In this document: in pieces, positions 1 through 9,142 of the stretch
How positions within the stretch are numbered: position 1 is the first letter of the stretch
Layout: each line of letters begins with the position of its first letter
NCBI RefSeq assembly: GCF_023101145.1
Contig: NZ_CP073714.1
Span: 1,240,001 to 1,304,000, forward strand
Direction of reading: 5' to 3'
Source: Paenibacillus pabuli
GTDB taxonomy: Bacteria > Bacillota > Bacilli > Paenibacillales > Paenibacillaceae
DNA: 64,000 bases
Notes under the pieces: generated by a model
The model's input: the letters and a program-made list of their open reading frames with translations, nothing else
Databases searched by the model: none
Told to the model about the DNA's origin: nothing
Made by a program: the position numbers and the translations under genes

Positions 1-1
1 T

Positions 2-721
2 ATTCTGCTGCTTTTGTGGGCAAGTGCCAAACAGACGGATGCCAGCTTCAGCGAACTGATCGAAGGTTTCCCCAACATGCTGGATTTGCTGCGTGAGATG
101 TTCCCGCCGCGCTGGAGCTACTTTGACAACATCGTTCAGGGCATGCTGGAGACGATCCGTATGGCTCTGATCGGTACAACAATCGGTGCGATCATCGCAA
201 TTCCGGTCTCCATCATCTGTGCAGGCAACCTAATGCCTAGCCGCTGGATTTACTATCCGGCCCGTTTTGTACTGAACCTGATTCGTACCGTGCCTGACCT
301 GCTGCTGGCGGCGCTGTTCGTAGCTGTGTTTGGACTGGGACCGATTCCTGGTATATTGGCACTCGCCGTCTTCTCGGTGGGACTGATTGCCAAGCTGACC
401 TACGAAACGCTGGAAACGATTGATCAGGGACCGCTTGAAGCGATGACGGCTGTCGGCATGAACCGAATTCAACTCATTGTTTATGGCGTGGTGCCACAAC
501 TGGCTGCCCAGTTTACTTCCTATGTACTGTATGCCTTTGAGATTAATGTACGTGCCGCTGCGATTCTCGGATTGGTTGGAGCTGGGGGTATCGGACTGTA
601 TTATGAAGCAACACTTGGATTCCTGGAATATGACAAAACGAGTGTAATCATTCTGTTTACCCTTGTCATTGTTCTGATCATTGATTATGTAAGTACTAAG
701 CTGCGGGAGAAATTGTTATGA
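2..721 (+). CDS. phnE: Phosphonate-type ABC transporter permease (PhnE family), 5'-truncated by the window edge
   Basis: Inner-membrane permease of a phosphonate/phosphite-type ABC importer. The frame is open to the first base, so the true start and part of the first membrane segment lie outside the window; the TTG at 14 is probably internal. About 240 residues are seen, with several hydrophobic segments and the EAA-type cytoplasmic loop (EAMTAVGMNRIQLIVYGVVP) that docks the ATPase, followed by the family-typical INVRAAAILGLVGAGGIG stretch. It overlaps the next permease by 4 bp (ATGA), which suggests translational coupling. The ATPase and binding protein are presumably just upstream. Family assignment is confident; the exact substrate (phosphonate or phosphite) is inferred. 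Confidence 0.9.
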   Translation: MLLLLWASAKQTDASFSELIEGFPNMLDLLREMFPPRWSYFDNIVQGMLETIRMALIGTTIGAIIAIPVSIICAGNLMPSRWIYYPARFVLNLIRTVPDLLLAALFVAVFGLGPIPGILALAVFSVGLIAKLTYETLETIDQGPLEAMTAVGMNRIQLIVYGVVPQLAAQFTSYVLYAFEINVRAAAILGLVGAGGIGLYYEATLGFLEYDKTSVIILFTLVIVLIIDYVSTKLREKLL

Positions 722-1524
722 TGAAAAATGAAACAAGCGTCATCCGGCGCAAACCACGGAAGAACCCGCTTCGCTGGGTCATTGTAATCTTGCTTATCCT
801 AGTGTACGCTTGGGCACTTGCCGGTGTACCTTTTACAGGATTGAAAGAAACCGCTGGTCAGATCATGAAGGCCATTATCGCCGGGGTTTTCTCCCCGGAT
901 TGGGATTTTGTTTATCTGCCTGAGGGTGAAGATTTGCTGCGGGGATTGCTGGATACGCTGGCGATCTCGGTGCTGGGTACCGTCATCTCCGCTGTACTTT
1001 GTATTCCGTTTGCATTTTGGTCTGCCCGGAATATGAGCAGCTTCCGTCCTGTATCGGGTACGGGCAAAATGGTGCTCAGCTTTATCCGTACGTTCCCGGA
1101 GATCATCATGGCTTTGCTGTTTATCAAGGCGGTAGGACCGGGTTCTTTTGCGGGTGTACTCGCCCTTGGCCTGCATTCCATCGGGATGCTAGGTAAACTG
1201 TTCGCTGATGAAGTGGAAAATATTGATTATGGTCCTTCTGAAGCGTTGCTCGCTTCCGGAGCGACTCGCATGCAGCAGCTGTGGTTTGCGGTACTGCCAC
1301 AGGTTCTGCCTGGATTTCTTAACTACACGTTGTATCGGTTCGAGATTAATGTGCGTTCCGCAACCATTCTGGGGGTAATCGGGGCAGGAGGGATCGGTAC
1401 ACCGCTGATCTTCGCACTCAGCACACGGAACTGGCCGCGAGTAGGGATCATCTTGCTGGGTATTATCGTGATGATTACGATCATTGATCTGATCTCGGGA
1501 TACATCCGCAAGAAGCTGGTGTAG
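718..1524 (+). CDS. phnE: Phosphonate-type ABC transporter permease (PhnE family), second copy
   Basis: Second membrane subunit of the same importer; two PhnE-like permeases in tandem would form a heterodimeric channel. The 268-residue length is normal for the family. There is a cytoplasmic basic N-terminus (RRKPRKNP), an N-terminal membrane span, and the EAA loop around residues 175-200 (SEALLASGATRMQQLWFAVL), then INVRSATILGVIGAGGIG, closely matching the first copy. ATG at 718 overlaps the upstream stop as ATGA. It is the last gene of the operon; the terminator that should follow it has been interrupted by an insertion sequence. Family assignment is strong; the ligand is inferred. Confidence 0.92.
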   Translation: MMKNETSVIRRKPRKNPLRWVIVILLILVYAWALAGVPFTGLKETAGQIMKAIIAGVFSPDWDFVYLPEGEDLLRGLLDTLAISVLGTVISAVLCIPFAFWSARNMSSFRPVSGTGKMVLSFIRTFPEIIMALLFIKAVGPGSFAGVLALGLHSIGMLGKLFADEVENIDYGPSEALLASGATRMQQLWFAVLPQVLPGFLNYTLYRFEINVRSATILGVIGAGGIGTPLIFALSTRNWPRVGIILLGIIVMITIIDLISGYIRKKLV

Positions 1525-1666
1525 AGAAGAAAAGATTAAAGTTTGCTTGCTAATAAAGACGAATAAAATAAAGAAATATGATAGATATGACTCAATCCAT
1601 TGTTGATCTATCGGAAGAGCAGCCCTTGCATTAGTGAAGTGACCCCTTAAAGTTAGACAAATATTT

Positions 1667-2479
1667 TTATGCAATTTGTTGGGCATGAGCTCGGTATTGT
1701 ACCGGACTCATGCCTTTTAATTTTGACTTGATGCGTTTGTGATTGTAGTAATCCATGTATCGTGCCAGCTCTTGCTTGAAGTGATCTACACTTTCAAATT
1801 CATGAAGATAAAAAAACTCTGACTTCATAATGCCAAAGAAGTTCTCCATTACTGCGTTATCATAACAATTCCCTTTGCGTGACATGCTCTGGATAATCGC
1901 TTGTCTCTTTAAAGCCTGTCGATACTGCTTCATCTGGTAGTGCCAGCCTTGATCCGAATGCAGGAGGAGTTTATCCTCGTTGGACAAGCGTTTAAAGGCT
2001 TTATTTAGCATCTCGGAGACTAATGAATACGTAGGGCGAGACCCTACTGTGTACGTAATAATCTCACCGTTATACAAGTCCAGAACAGGTGATAAATACA
2101 TCTTTTCTCCAAACAACTTGAATTCAGTAATATCCGTAACCCACTTCTCATTTGGTTTTTCTGCTAGAAAATTACGATCCAGTACGTTGGGTGCAATCTT
2201 ACCTACTGTTCCTTTATAGGAGCGATATTTCTTCATACGCACCACTGATTGCAGGCCTAATTCTTTCATGATACGCAGTACTTTTTTATGGTTAACTCGG
2301 TGTCCACGATTAACTAGTTCATCACGGATACGACGATATCCATAACGCCCATGATGTTCCTCATAAATGGATTGAATAAGGAGTTTTAGATCTGCGTCTA
2401 GATCTGGCTTGTCAAACTGCTTCACCCAGTAATAGAAGGTACTACGTGGGACTTCAGCGAACGCTAACAATGCAACCAC
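1667..2479 (-). CDS. IS150-group transposase, OrfB (DDE integrase domain)
   Basis: Catalytic half of the transposase. An HTH_21-like segment (HHGRYGYRRIRDEL) is followed by the rve integrase core with the DDE residues visible in WVTDITEF, LHSDQGWHY and NAVMENFFGIMKSE. The listed GTG start is not the natural one: the frame stays open upstream as KAQVVYELRLEFPVV, a typical IS3 OrfB N-terminus, into the end of OrfA. Expression is therefore expected by -1 frameshifting at the A5 run (minus strand of 2533-2537), giving an OrfAB fusion. No disabling mutation was seen. Confidence 0.93.
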   Translation of the reverse strand: MVALLAFAEVPRSTFYYWVKQFDKPDLDADLKLLIQSIYEEHHGRYGYRRIRDELVNRGHRVNHKKVLRIMKELGLQSVVRMKKYRSYKGTVGKIAPNVLDRNFLAEKPNEKWVTDITEFKLFGEKMYLSPVLDLYNGEIITYTVGSRPTYSLVSEMLNKAFKRLSNEDKLLLHSDQGWHYQMKQYRQALKRQAIIQSMSRKGNCYDNAVMENFFGIMKSEFFYLHEFESVDHFKQELARYMDYYNHKRIKSKLKGMSPVQYRAHAQQIA

Positions 2480-2493
2480 CGGGAATTCAAGCC

Positions 2494-3027
2494 TTAATTC
2501 ATAGACGACTTGCGCTTTGTCTTGTTTGGTGATTTTTCCTTGTTTTGAACTAAGGCATTCAACTTTTTTAAGTAGGCGTTTTCCATACGCAAACGTTCTA
2601 ATTCAGCTTGTAGAGCTTCAAGCGATCCCTCAGCAGGTTCTTGCTTTTGAAGTCCTTTTTTATTCTTATCCGTCATACGATGACGCCCCTTTATCTTTGG
2701 TTTTAGGGCGTCGATCCCATTTTCATTGAACTGACTGCGCCACCTTCGAATAACCCCTGGAGAAGAGATATTGAAAATGACAGCAGCTTCATTTGGAGAC
2801 GTCCCATTTTCGTTCATATAGTTGAGTACGTCTAGTTTATAGGTTAGAGAGTAAGCTGTATAGGTTTTTTCAAAAGCTTTTAAACCGTGATATTCGTATT
2901 GCTTGATCCACATACGCAGGATTTCATGATTAATTCCTAAGGATTTCGCAATGCTTTTAATCCCTTCATTTCCTGATAAATATTGATGAATAGCTTCTAT
3001 TTTCAAGTCTAAATTAAATTTTGACAA
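2494..3027 (-). CDS. IS150-group transposase, OrfA (double helix-turn-helix)
   Basis: DNA-binding half of the transposase, which recognises the element ends. Two HTH regions are visible: one near the start (GNEGIKSIAKSLGINHEILR) and one further in (TSPNEAAVIFNISSPGVIRR). A leucine-heptad segment (LEALQAELERLRMENAYLKK) follows, of the kind that mediates multimerisation. The chosen start is TTG at 3027, with SD GGAGGT 9 nt upstream on the minus strand. The longer frame to 3081 would start outside the element and was rejected. Its 3' end overlaps the frameshift window into OrfB. Confidence 0.88.
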   Translation of the reverse strand: MSKFNLDLKIEAIHQYLSGNEGIKSIAKSLGINHEILRMWIKQYEYHGLKAFEKTYTAYSLTYKLDVLNYMNENGTSPNEAAVIFNISSPGVIRRWRSQFNENGIDALKPKIKGRHRMTDKNKKGLQKQEPAEGSLEALQAELERLRMENAYLKKLNALVQNKEKSPNKTKRKSSMN

Positions 3028-3180
3028 AAAAACTGCACCTCCAATTGTTAGATGGTGTCTAACAATTGGGGTGCAGTTCATTAGCAGGTGCTGCTTTTTG
3101 CATTTTATAGGAAGCTAATATTAGCAAAATGTTGAGTCTATATGAAATTACTGTTTTAGAAGTATACGTAAAATAACAGA

Positions 3181-3230
3181 AAAAACCGAAGCAAGGTGCC
3201 TGGAATTCCGGCGATCTTACTTCGGTTTTT
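3181..3230. terminator. Bidirectional rho-independent terminator
   Basis: Perfect 10-bp inverted repeat AAAAACCGAA (3181-3190) / TTCGGTTTTT (3221-3230), with further imperfect pairing inside. The A-run on one side and T-run on the other make it usable in both directions. It lies just past the end of the minus-strand secreted-protein gene. Confidence 0.85.
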
Positions 3231-3268
3231 CTATGCCTGGTTAAACGTTATGCATTCCTTAGTGAGAC

Positions 3269-6079
3269 TTAGCTTGCTGCTGGCAGAGATACAGCAGATT
3301 TCGTTACTTGTACCGTAATCGTTTCCGTGCTTGTCACACCCGCTGCATTGATCAGCTCGGCGCGATACGTGTACGTTCCATTCGCGTGACCGGATACATC
3401 TGTCACCGCGCTTTGTGCATTAGGTGTTACGGCGTTCAGCGCTTTGGTATCGATCAGTTGACCATTCTCATAGAGACGGTATTCTGTTGCATTGGTTCCC
3501 CACCACAGATTCATCGTCACTTTGTAGTTGCCGTCCCCATCCCAATTGTCTTGGGAGAGAACTGCTTTGCCAGGAGCAGCATTTGCTACTTTTACAGTGA
3601 GTACTTCACTGCGAGTTGAGCCTTTGGAGTTCGTCAGCTCGGCTACATATGTGTACGTACCATTGGTTTTGCCAGTGATCGTTGTTTGGGCCGATTGTGC
3701 CGCCGGGGTAGCGTCTGTCAGCTTTTGTGTGTCAATTAGCACGCCGTCCTCATACAGCTTATAGCTTGTGCCATTGTCACCCCACCAGAGGTTCATCGTA
3801 ACTGTATAAGATCCTTCGGACAGACCATTGCTGTAACCATTGTTGGATGTAAGCGCCGGTTTACCTGGTGCGCCAACTGCCGGCGTAGAAGGTCCTTCTT
3901 CGCCGCCTTCTTCAACTTTTACGAAATCGTTCAAGCTTCTAGGTTTCAGTTGGAATACATCTTTGAAAATAGCGGCAACACCTGTCACGCTGATTTTATC
4001 GCCCGCTGCGTAAGGGAAGGAAGTTTGCGTTACACCTGTGCGTGTATCCACACGTACATGCGTGCTTGTTCCGTCCGCTGCAACCGCATCGAATTCAAAC
4101 GAACCTGCCGGAGTTGCACTAACGATGTTTTGAACAGTCACTTCTTTTAATTGAACGAGTTGACCCTGGTTTGCAGCCGTTACCGCTGGAACCTCAATGG
4201 CAGCAGGAATGGAGGCTGTACCTGTTTTCTCGATCGCTACGATATCTGTAAGCTCAAATTCACTGTTGTACAGCGCCGTTGCTGCGGTTACTTTAACCAC
4301 ATCTCCAGCGTGGAAGCCGCCAGTACTTTGGAAAACATACAGGCCGCCGGTGGTGTCTTGAAGATAGAAGGATTGTCCACCAAAAGCGCCTGGCTCTGTA
4401 GTAACTACGCCTTCAACCGTAACCGTTGAACCAGCTACTTTGGTGCGAGCATCAGCAATGCTGATTGTTGCCGGGATTGGTCCTTCTTCTTCCGGAAGCT
4501 GTTCAGCCGGAACATTGCCGATTGTAACTGCATTGGTAATCAGGTTGCTGCCGTTCAGACGCAGACGCAGGCTGGCAGCGCCCGTAGTACCTGGTTTGAT
4601 ACGAACATTCAGGTCCTTAATTGCACGACCTTTACTGTCGGAAGTAACGCTAAAGTTGGAGCTGTAGCCGTACGAAGTCGGCCATGTGCCACTTTCATTT
4701 TGAATCATGGCCACTTGCGTTCCGCCAGTCAGGTAAATTCCTGCACTGTAACCGGAAACGGTTGTGTTAGCAGGCATGTTCTCTACAACTACGCGGATTT
4801 GGAAATCCTCCGCATTAGGCAGGGTGTCCTGCTTCACGAAGCTGTAGGAAGCGTTCGCGCTTGAAGCTGGTCCACCATAAGAACCTGCTTTGAACGTGGA
4901 ACGATCATACCATTTGTATCCTGCAGCTGGTGCGGCCCAAGGTTCAGCCTGTGGTTCTGTGGAAGCCGCAGGTTGTTCGAACGGAAGCAATGCAGTTACA
5001 TTGTCCAGTTGAAGTCCGTTTACTTGAGTCAAGCTAGTGTAATTTTCTTGTGTAGCAAGCCAGTTAACCGTATTAACCAGCAATTTGCCGTCATCCACTT
5101 CTTTGAAGCCGTCATAGGTTGTTTTGCGAGCGCCAGTCTCTTCGCGCAGATACTTCGGTGAAGCATCCTCAACTGGAGAAGAGTCCCCGATAAACGCTGC
5201 TTTACCTGCACCCAGCTTGGAAACGGCTACGTAAGGACCTTCTTCAACTCCACCGCCATTGTATACGCCTTGGTCAACAGCGTTCGGCCAAGCTGCATTC
5301 GTTTTTGGCAGGTATACAATACCTTTAGCCTTGGTTGGATCGGTGATCGCAAGTGTAGAACCTGCGTGCATGGCTACAGCAGATACACCTTCTGTAATGC
5401 CAAATGCTTGTCCAGCAGGCACAATGTTAGTTGCGTTAATATCGCCTAATGCGTTGTAACGGAAGCGTACGCCGAAATTATCGGATAGCCAGTCCGTGCT
5501 GGTTACATTTTGCATAGCCTCAGAGTTACGCTCATCTGTGCTCATGCCCTTGGCTGGATCTTCAAACGCGCCACGACGATAGCCATTAATCGCTTCGGAA
5601 CCGTCCCAGCGGTTTTTGTTACGGTCAGCATTGTAGTGATCTCCAATGAAGAAGATGCTGCCGCCTTTTTCTACATACTCTTTCATGGCTGCCTGTTCTG
5701 TCGTTTTGAAGGGAACATTGGGTTCAGCGATGACAAACACGTTATATTCTTTCAGATCGTCATAGGTAAAAGGGGACGTCTTGCGCAGTTCCTTTACATA
5801 ATATCCATCGTTCGCAAGTGCATTGCCGAAGTCAGAGAAACCTCCGTCAATGACCCAGTCAGCCGCTCCGGCTGTCTGTGCATGAGTATTGTCGAACAAT
5901 ACTTTCTTGCCTGCATTTCCATTAACAACCTTTGCCTGAATGAACGGTGCAGGGTCTGTTGCCCATTCGGCTTGAACCGCTGCATCTCCGTTCCACAATC
6001 CGATCTGAAGCGGCAATGCCATGGACAATGCCAGGAGTGATTTTACCCATACTCCTCGCATACGTGTCAATTTACCCAA
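3269..6079 (-). CDS. Secreted multidomain protein: DUF4350-like N-terminus, OB-fold, two Ig-like domains
   Basis: Large exported protein of unknown activity. A basic N-terminus and hydrophobic stretch ([16 protein letters not shown]) form a signal peptide. Residues about 55-350 resemble DUF4350/class I glutamine-amidotransferase-like folds ([49 protein letters not shown]). A middle region is followed by an OB-fold like those of secreted nucleases ([19 protein letters not shown]...[13 protein letters not shown]). The C-terminus holds two similar modules, each with an NLWWG motif and a YxLYExG motif, as seen beside chitinases. No nuclease catalytic domain was recognised. TTG at 6079 is preferred because SD GGGAGGG lies 6 nt upstream; a longer frame to 6094 has no SD. 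Paired direct repeats upstream suggest regulation. Confidence 0.72.
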   Translation of the reverse strand: MGKLTRMRGVWVKSLLALSMALPLQIGLWNGDAAVQAEWATDPAPFIQAKVVNGNAGKKVLFDNTHAQTAGAADWVIDGGFSDFGNALANDGYYVKELRKTSPFTYDDLKEYNVFVIAEPNVPFKTTEQAAMKEYVEKGGSIFFIGDHYNADRNKNRWDGSEAINGYRRGAFEDPAKGMSTDERNSEAMQNVTSTDWLSDNFGVRFRYNALGDINATNIVPAGQAFGITEGVSAVAMHAGSTLAITDPTKAKGIVYLPKTNAAWPNAVDQGVYNGGGVEEGPYVAVSKLGAGKAAFIGDSSPVEDASPKYLREETGARKTTYDGFKEVDDGKLLVNTVNWLATQENYTSLTQVNGLQLDNVTALLPFEQPAASTEPQAEPWAAPAAGYKWYDRSTFKAGSYGGPASSANASYSFVKQDTLPNAEDFQIRVVVENMPANTTVSGYSAGIYLTGGTQVAMIQNESGTWPTSYGYSSNFSVTSDSKGRAIKDLNVRIKPGTTGAASLRLRLNGSNLITNAVTIGNVPAEQLPEEEGPIPATISIADARTKVAGSTVTVEGVVTTEPGAFGGQSFYLQDTTGGLYVFQSTGGFHAGDVVKVTAATALYNSEFELTDIVAIEKTGTASIPAAIEVPAVTAANQGQLVQLKEVTVQNIVSATPAGSFEFDAVAADGTSTHVRVDTRTGVTQTSFPYAAGDKISVTGVAAIFKDVFQLKPRSLNDFVKVEEGGEEGPSTPAVGAPGKPALTSNNGYSNGLSEGSYTVTMNLWWGDNGTSYKLYEDGVLIDTQKLTDATPAAQSAQTTITGKTNGTYTYVAELTNSKGSTRSEVLTVKVANAAPGKAVLSQDNWDGDGNYKVTMNLWWGTNATEYRLYENGQLIDTKALNAVTPNAQSAVTDVSGHANGTYTYRAELINAAGVTSTETITVQVTKSAVSLPAAS

Positions 6080-6158
6080 CCAAATCCCTCCCAAATATTA
6101 GTTGAAACATGAGTTCGTCCATATTCTAACACACCAAAATCTCACATAGTCATAACAA

Positions 6159-6193
6159 TTTGTAAAAACGAACTCGACTTTTGTAAAAATGAG
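6159..6193 (-). promoter_or_regulatory. Direct repeat upstream of the secreted protein gene, candidate regulator site
   Basis: Two copies of TTTGTAAAAA (6159-6168 and 6180-6189) lie 21 bp apart, that is two helical turns, about 80 bp upstream of the minus-strand start. A further GTTCGT/ACGAAC pair lies around them. This spacing suits a dimeric response regulator of the OmpR type, but the binding protein is unknown. Confidence 0.35.
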
Positions 6194-6270
6194 TCCATTG
6201 TCATGGCCCATAGAGCGAATTTTGATACTTTCTAACATCAAATGTTGATTTCGCGTCATTCCTGCTCATG

Positions 6271-6294
6271 AAAAAAGCCATCTCTTATGAGATG
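6271..6294 (-). terminator. Terminator overlapping the sigma-factor stop codon
   Basis: On the minus strand the hairpin GAGATG/CATCTC-type arms (6279-6284 and 6289-6294) with a 4-nt loop are followed by a six-base T-run (6276-6271). The loop contains the stop codon of the sigma factor gene. Confidence 0.7.
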
Positions 6295-6761
6295 ACTTTG
6301 GCTCGAATGCGATTGACGGCATGGAATACCGAGGATTTGATCATGCCTTCACTCCGGCTGACGAGCTGGGCGGTTTCCTTGATGCTGTACCCGTGAATCA
6401 CCCGTAATTCAAGAATTTTGCGATGCTCCGTATTGTTAATAATCGATACCAGATCGTTAACACCTTCGGAGATCTCCAACTCGGATGTATCACAATGATA
6501 CGTCTGCATCTCCAACCTGCTGTCCCGCTTCAGTGTACGGGTTCGCTTGCGGAACGTATCCATGGCGAGGTTACGTGCAATTCTTTTGAGGTAGTAGAGC
6601 AGCCGTTCTTCCGGAATGTCTGCCGTTACATTCATCATTCGTATGAAGCACTCCTGCGTCAGATCTTCCGCATCCTGTGGATTTTTGACAATCTGAGATA
6701 GATACCGTGTCACTTCTGATTTATAGTTTACATAAGCATCATGAATGGCTGTTTTGTTCAC
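6285..6761 (-). CDS. ECF-type RNA polymerase sigma factor
   Basis: A 158-residue sigma-70 family protein with only regions 2 and 4, the ECF layout. Region 2 is visible at about residues 10-75 (VTRYLSQIVKNPQDAEDLTQ, then LLYYLKRIARNLAMDTFRKR). Region 4 is at about 108-155 (RKILELRVIHGYSIKETAQL, then VSRSEGMIKSSVFHAVNRIR). It would direct RNA polymerase to a small set of stress or envelope promoters. No anti-sigma gene is adjacent: the downstream neighbour is the secreted protein, and the divergent neighbour is the two-component system. It may therefore be controlled at transcription. The subgroup cannot be fixed from sequence alone. Confidence 0.88.
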   Translation of the reverse strand: MNKTAIHDAYVNYKSEVTRYLSQIVKNPQDAEDLTQECFIRMMNVTADIPEERLLYYLKRIARNLAMDTFRKRTRTLKRDSRLEMQTYHCDTSELEISEGVNDLVSIINNTEHRKILELRVIHGYSIKETAQLVSRSEGMIKSSVFHAVNRIRAKVIS

Positions 6762-6968
6762 GTGATGTTTTCCCCTTTGGATACCAATCTAACCTGTTCC
6801 GGTCTGGTTTGTTCTCTATGTTCCATAGTATATCGGGATGATGTTTCCAAAGAAGCCAGACTTGTATCCGAGTTGTAACATTTTCCGTGAACCTCTGTTC
6901 AATCCTGGAGCAGAGATACAAAATATAAGGCAGATGAAATTCATAGAGCAGGGAGATTAAGATTCATC

Positions 6969-7682
6969 ATGAGACCGAAACAGATATTAATTATTGAGGA
7001 CGAAGAGTCCATTCGCGACATCCTATCCTATTCTTTGCGCAAGGAAGGATTTGAGATGACCGAAGCAGCAACTGGAAGAGAGGGCCTGGATCTGCTCAGG
7101 GAGTCCAGACCAGACTTGATCCTGCTCGACCTGATGCTGCCGGACATGAGCGGGTTCGATGTATGCAGACAGCTTTCTGTGAATTCGAAGATTCCCGTGA
7201 TTATGATTACGGCGAAGTCCGATATGCTGGACAAGGTGCTGGGTATGGAGCTGGGGGCAGACGATTATATTACCAAGCCATTCGACATTCGTGAGGTGGT
7301 TGTGCGCATTCGGGCCATTTTCCGCCGGATTGATCTGATCAGCGAGACGCTCGAGAATCAGTCCTATGAAGTGGTGCGGCTGGGCAGACACATTGAGATA
7401 CGCAAGGACGAGCGTGAAGTCTGGAAGGATGGGGAACGCGCCGGACTGACCAATAAGGAATATGATTTGCTGCTGTATCTGGTCAATCATCACCGCAAGG
7501 TACATACAAGGTCTGAGTTGCTGGATAAAGTGTGGGGATTTGATTTTCCCGGAGATACACGGACGGTAGACATTCATATTCAGCGCATTCGCAAGAAGCT
7601 GGATAGTGGGGAGCAGGGGATTTCACTTATTGAGACGGTCTTCGGCGTGGGGTACAAACTGAATATTCAGGTGCATACATGA
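6969..7682 (+). CDS. OmpR/PhoB-family response regulator
   Basis: DNA-binding regulator of a two-component system. The N-terminal receiver domain (about residues 5-117) has the acidic pocket EDEE and the phospho-acceptor Asp54 in LILLDLMLPDMSG, with the conserved Lys in YITKPF. The C-terminal winged helix (about 135-235) ends with the typical GDTRTVDIHIQRIRKKL and TVFGVGYKL motifs. It overlaps the kinase gene by 4 bp (ATGA) and heads a run of six genes ending in an ABC exporter. It probably controls that exporter, as in antimicrobial-peptide sensing modules, but no target site is proven. Confidence 0.93.
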   Translation: MRPKQILIIEDEESIRDILSYSLRKEGFEMTEAATGREGLDLLRESRPDLILLDLMLPDMSGFDVCRQLSVNSKIPVIMITAKSDMLDKVLGMELGADDYITKPFDIREVVVRIRAIFRRIDLISETLENQSYEVVRLGRHIEIRKDEREVWKDGERAGLTNKEYDLLLYLVNHHRKVHTRSELLDKVWGFDFPGDTRTVDIHIQRIRKKLDSGEQGISLIETVFGVGYKLNIQVHT

Positions 7683-9142
7683 AATGGACGATTCAGTTCA
7701 AAATGGTCGTTCTTTTCTCGGTTATCGTATTTATCGGATTCTCGGCCTTACTCATTATTTCGAATAAAGTGGGTGAGGAGAACATGTACAGGGAAGTGCA
7801 GGAGGACATGGTACAATCCAAAAAAAATCTGGATATCGCCCTCAATCAATATTTCCTGATCCATAACAAACGGATTAGTGAGGACTCCCTGGGAACAGGG
7901 AATCGGGACCTCGCAGAACAGATCGGATCAGCAGTAGGCGGCAAAGTTATTGTATATCGATCTGATGGAACCACGTTTAGCACCGTTGGCACAAAGGCGA
8001 AGCCGGGTGCTGCCAAAACCGCTGATCTGCAGGCTGCCATGAAATCAAAGATCGCCTACACAACAGTGGTGGATAAAGGCAGGGTCACAGGGAATCTGTC
8101 TTTCCCTGTGCTATCGGAAGAGCATATCATAGGCATTATACAGCTGGAAAGGGATTATACGGATCTGTTCAAACGGCATCTGCGATTCCAGAACACCATC
8201 AAGGGCTTTGCAGCCGTCATTTTTGTGTTTGTATTCATTGGCTCTGTCTTTATTTCACGCCAGATTACGAAGCCGATTCGTGTGCTGACGAAACGTTCAG
8301 CCGAAGTTGCACAAGGCAGCCTGAATGCAGACATCCACATCTCAACAAAGGATGAGATTGGAGAGCTGGCTTCCAGCTTTACGGTCATGATTGATCGGGT
8401 CAGGGAGCAGATTGATGTGATTGAAAGAGAACGGGATGAGGTCAAGCATTTGCAGGCACGCAACAAGGTTTTTTTTGACAATGTGACCCATGAATTAAAG
8501 ACACCGCTGACCACGATACTGGGGTATGCCCAGATTTTGCGGGATAATGGATTTACGGATCAGGCGTTCTTTGAGAAAGGGTTGAAATATATCATCAATG
8601 AGAGCCAACGCCTCAACGTTATGGTTGCCGATATTCTGGAAGTGACCGTATCGTCTACACCGATTCAGACCTTCCGTTTTGAGCGGGTAAATGTATCGAA
8701 TATTATTCGGGAAGCCTGCGAAGACATGTCCATCAAGGCGGGCAAGTACAATATTGGCATTCGCTATGAGCTGGAACCATTGTTGTATGTTCAGGGGGAC
8801 TGGAATAAGCTCAAGGAGGTTTTTTTGAATGTGCTGGATAACTCCGTCAAATACGGGAATGTAAATTCCATTATTCAGGTTCAATCGTTTCGACTGGGGG
8901 ATTCGGTAGCCATTCTGATTCGTGATGAAGGAGAAGGCATTCCGGAGGAAGCATTGAAGCATGTATTTGAACCCTTTTACCGGGATAACGGCATGAACAG
9001 GACAGAGAAGGGAAGCGCAGGACTGGGCTTGTCCATTGTGAAAAACACGGTAGAGCAGCATGGGGGAACGGTGGAAATGAAGAGTATATTGAACAAGGGA
9101 ACACAGGTGAATATCAGTCTGCCTGGGGAATGGGACGTATGA
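7679..9142 (+). CDS. Membrane sensor histidine kinase (HAMP-HisKA-HATPase)
   Basis: Sensor partner of the preceding regulator. It has an N-terminal membrane span (residues about 7-27), an extracytoplasmic sensor of about 135 residues, and a second span (about 172-192). A HAMP linker follows (RQITKPIRVLTKRSAEVAQG). The HisKA domain carries phospho-His271 in NVTHELKTPLTTILGY. The HATPase domain has N (NVLDNSVKYGN), G1 (RDEGEGIPEE), F (FEPFYRD) and G2 (GSAGLGLSIVKN) boxes. All key residues are present, so it should be active. The start overlaps the regulator stop (ATGA), and its own stop overlaps the next gene. The ligand is unknown. Confidence 0.93.
   Translation: MKWTIQFKMVVLFSVIVFIGFSALLIISNKVGEENMYREVQEDMVQSKKNLDIALNQYFLIHNKRISEDSLGTGNRDLAEQIGSAVGGKVIVYRSDGTTFSTVGTKAKPGAAKTADLQAAMKSKIAYTTVVDKGRVTGNLSFPVLSEEHIIGIIQLERDYTDLFKRHLRFQNTIKGFAAVIFVFVFIGSVFISRQITKPIRVLTKRSAEVAQGSLNADIHISTKDEIGELASSFTVMIDRVREQIDVIERERDEVKHLQARNKVFFDNVTHELKTPLTTILGYAQILRDNGFTDQAFFEKGLKYIINESQRLNVMVADILEVTVSSTPIQTFRFERVNVSNIIREACEDMSIKAGKYNIGIRYELEPLLYVQGDWNKLKEVFLNVLDNSVKYGNVNSIIQVQSFRLGDSVAILIRDEGEGIPEEALKHVFEPFYRDNGMNRTEKGSAGLGLSIVKNTVEQHGGTVEMKSILNKGTQVNISLPGEWDV

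Larger units (their letters stand above)
1635..3080 (-). mobile_element. IS3-family (IS150 group) insertion sequence, apparently intact
   Basis: A 1446-bp element with two transposase frames on the minus strand. The ends are imperfect inverted repeats: TGAAGTGACCCC...GTTAGACA at 1635-1659 and, read from the other strand, TGAACTGCACCCC...GTTAGACA ending at 3080. The 4-bp direct repeat TTAG flanks it at 1631-1634 and 3081-3084, as expected for IS3-family target duplication. A complete pair of frames, intact DDE residues and an exact duplication suggest a fairly recent insertion. It lies in the loop of the phn operon terminator. Confidence 0.9.
1618..3099 (+). terminator. Rho-independent terminator split by the IS element
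   Basis: The left arm AGCAGC-CCT (1618-1626) and the right arm AGG-T-GCTGCT (3086-3095) are complementary with one bulged base. The right arm runs into a T tract (3095-3099). Removing 1635-3080 plus one target copy restores a compact hairpin with a loop of about 9 nt and a T-run, placed about 95 bp after phnE. This is inferred from the sequence; the arms now lie 1.4 kb apart. Confidence 0.65.

Noticed and set aside
2479-2540. Transposase pair looked like a pseudogene split in two frames
   Set aside because: OrfA and OrfB frames overlap at an A5 run, as expected for programmed frameshifting in IS3-family elements, and all DDE residues are present.
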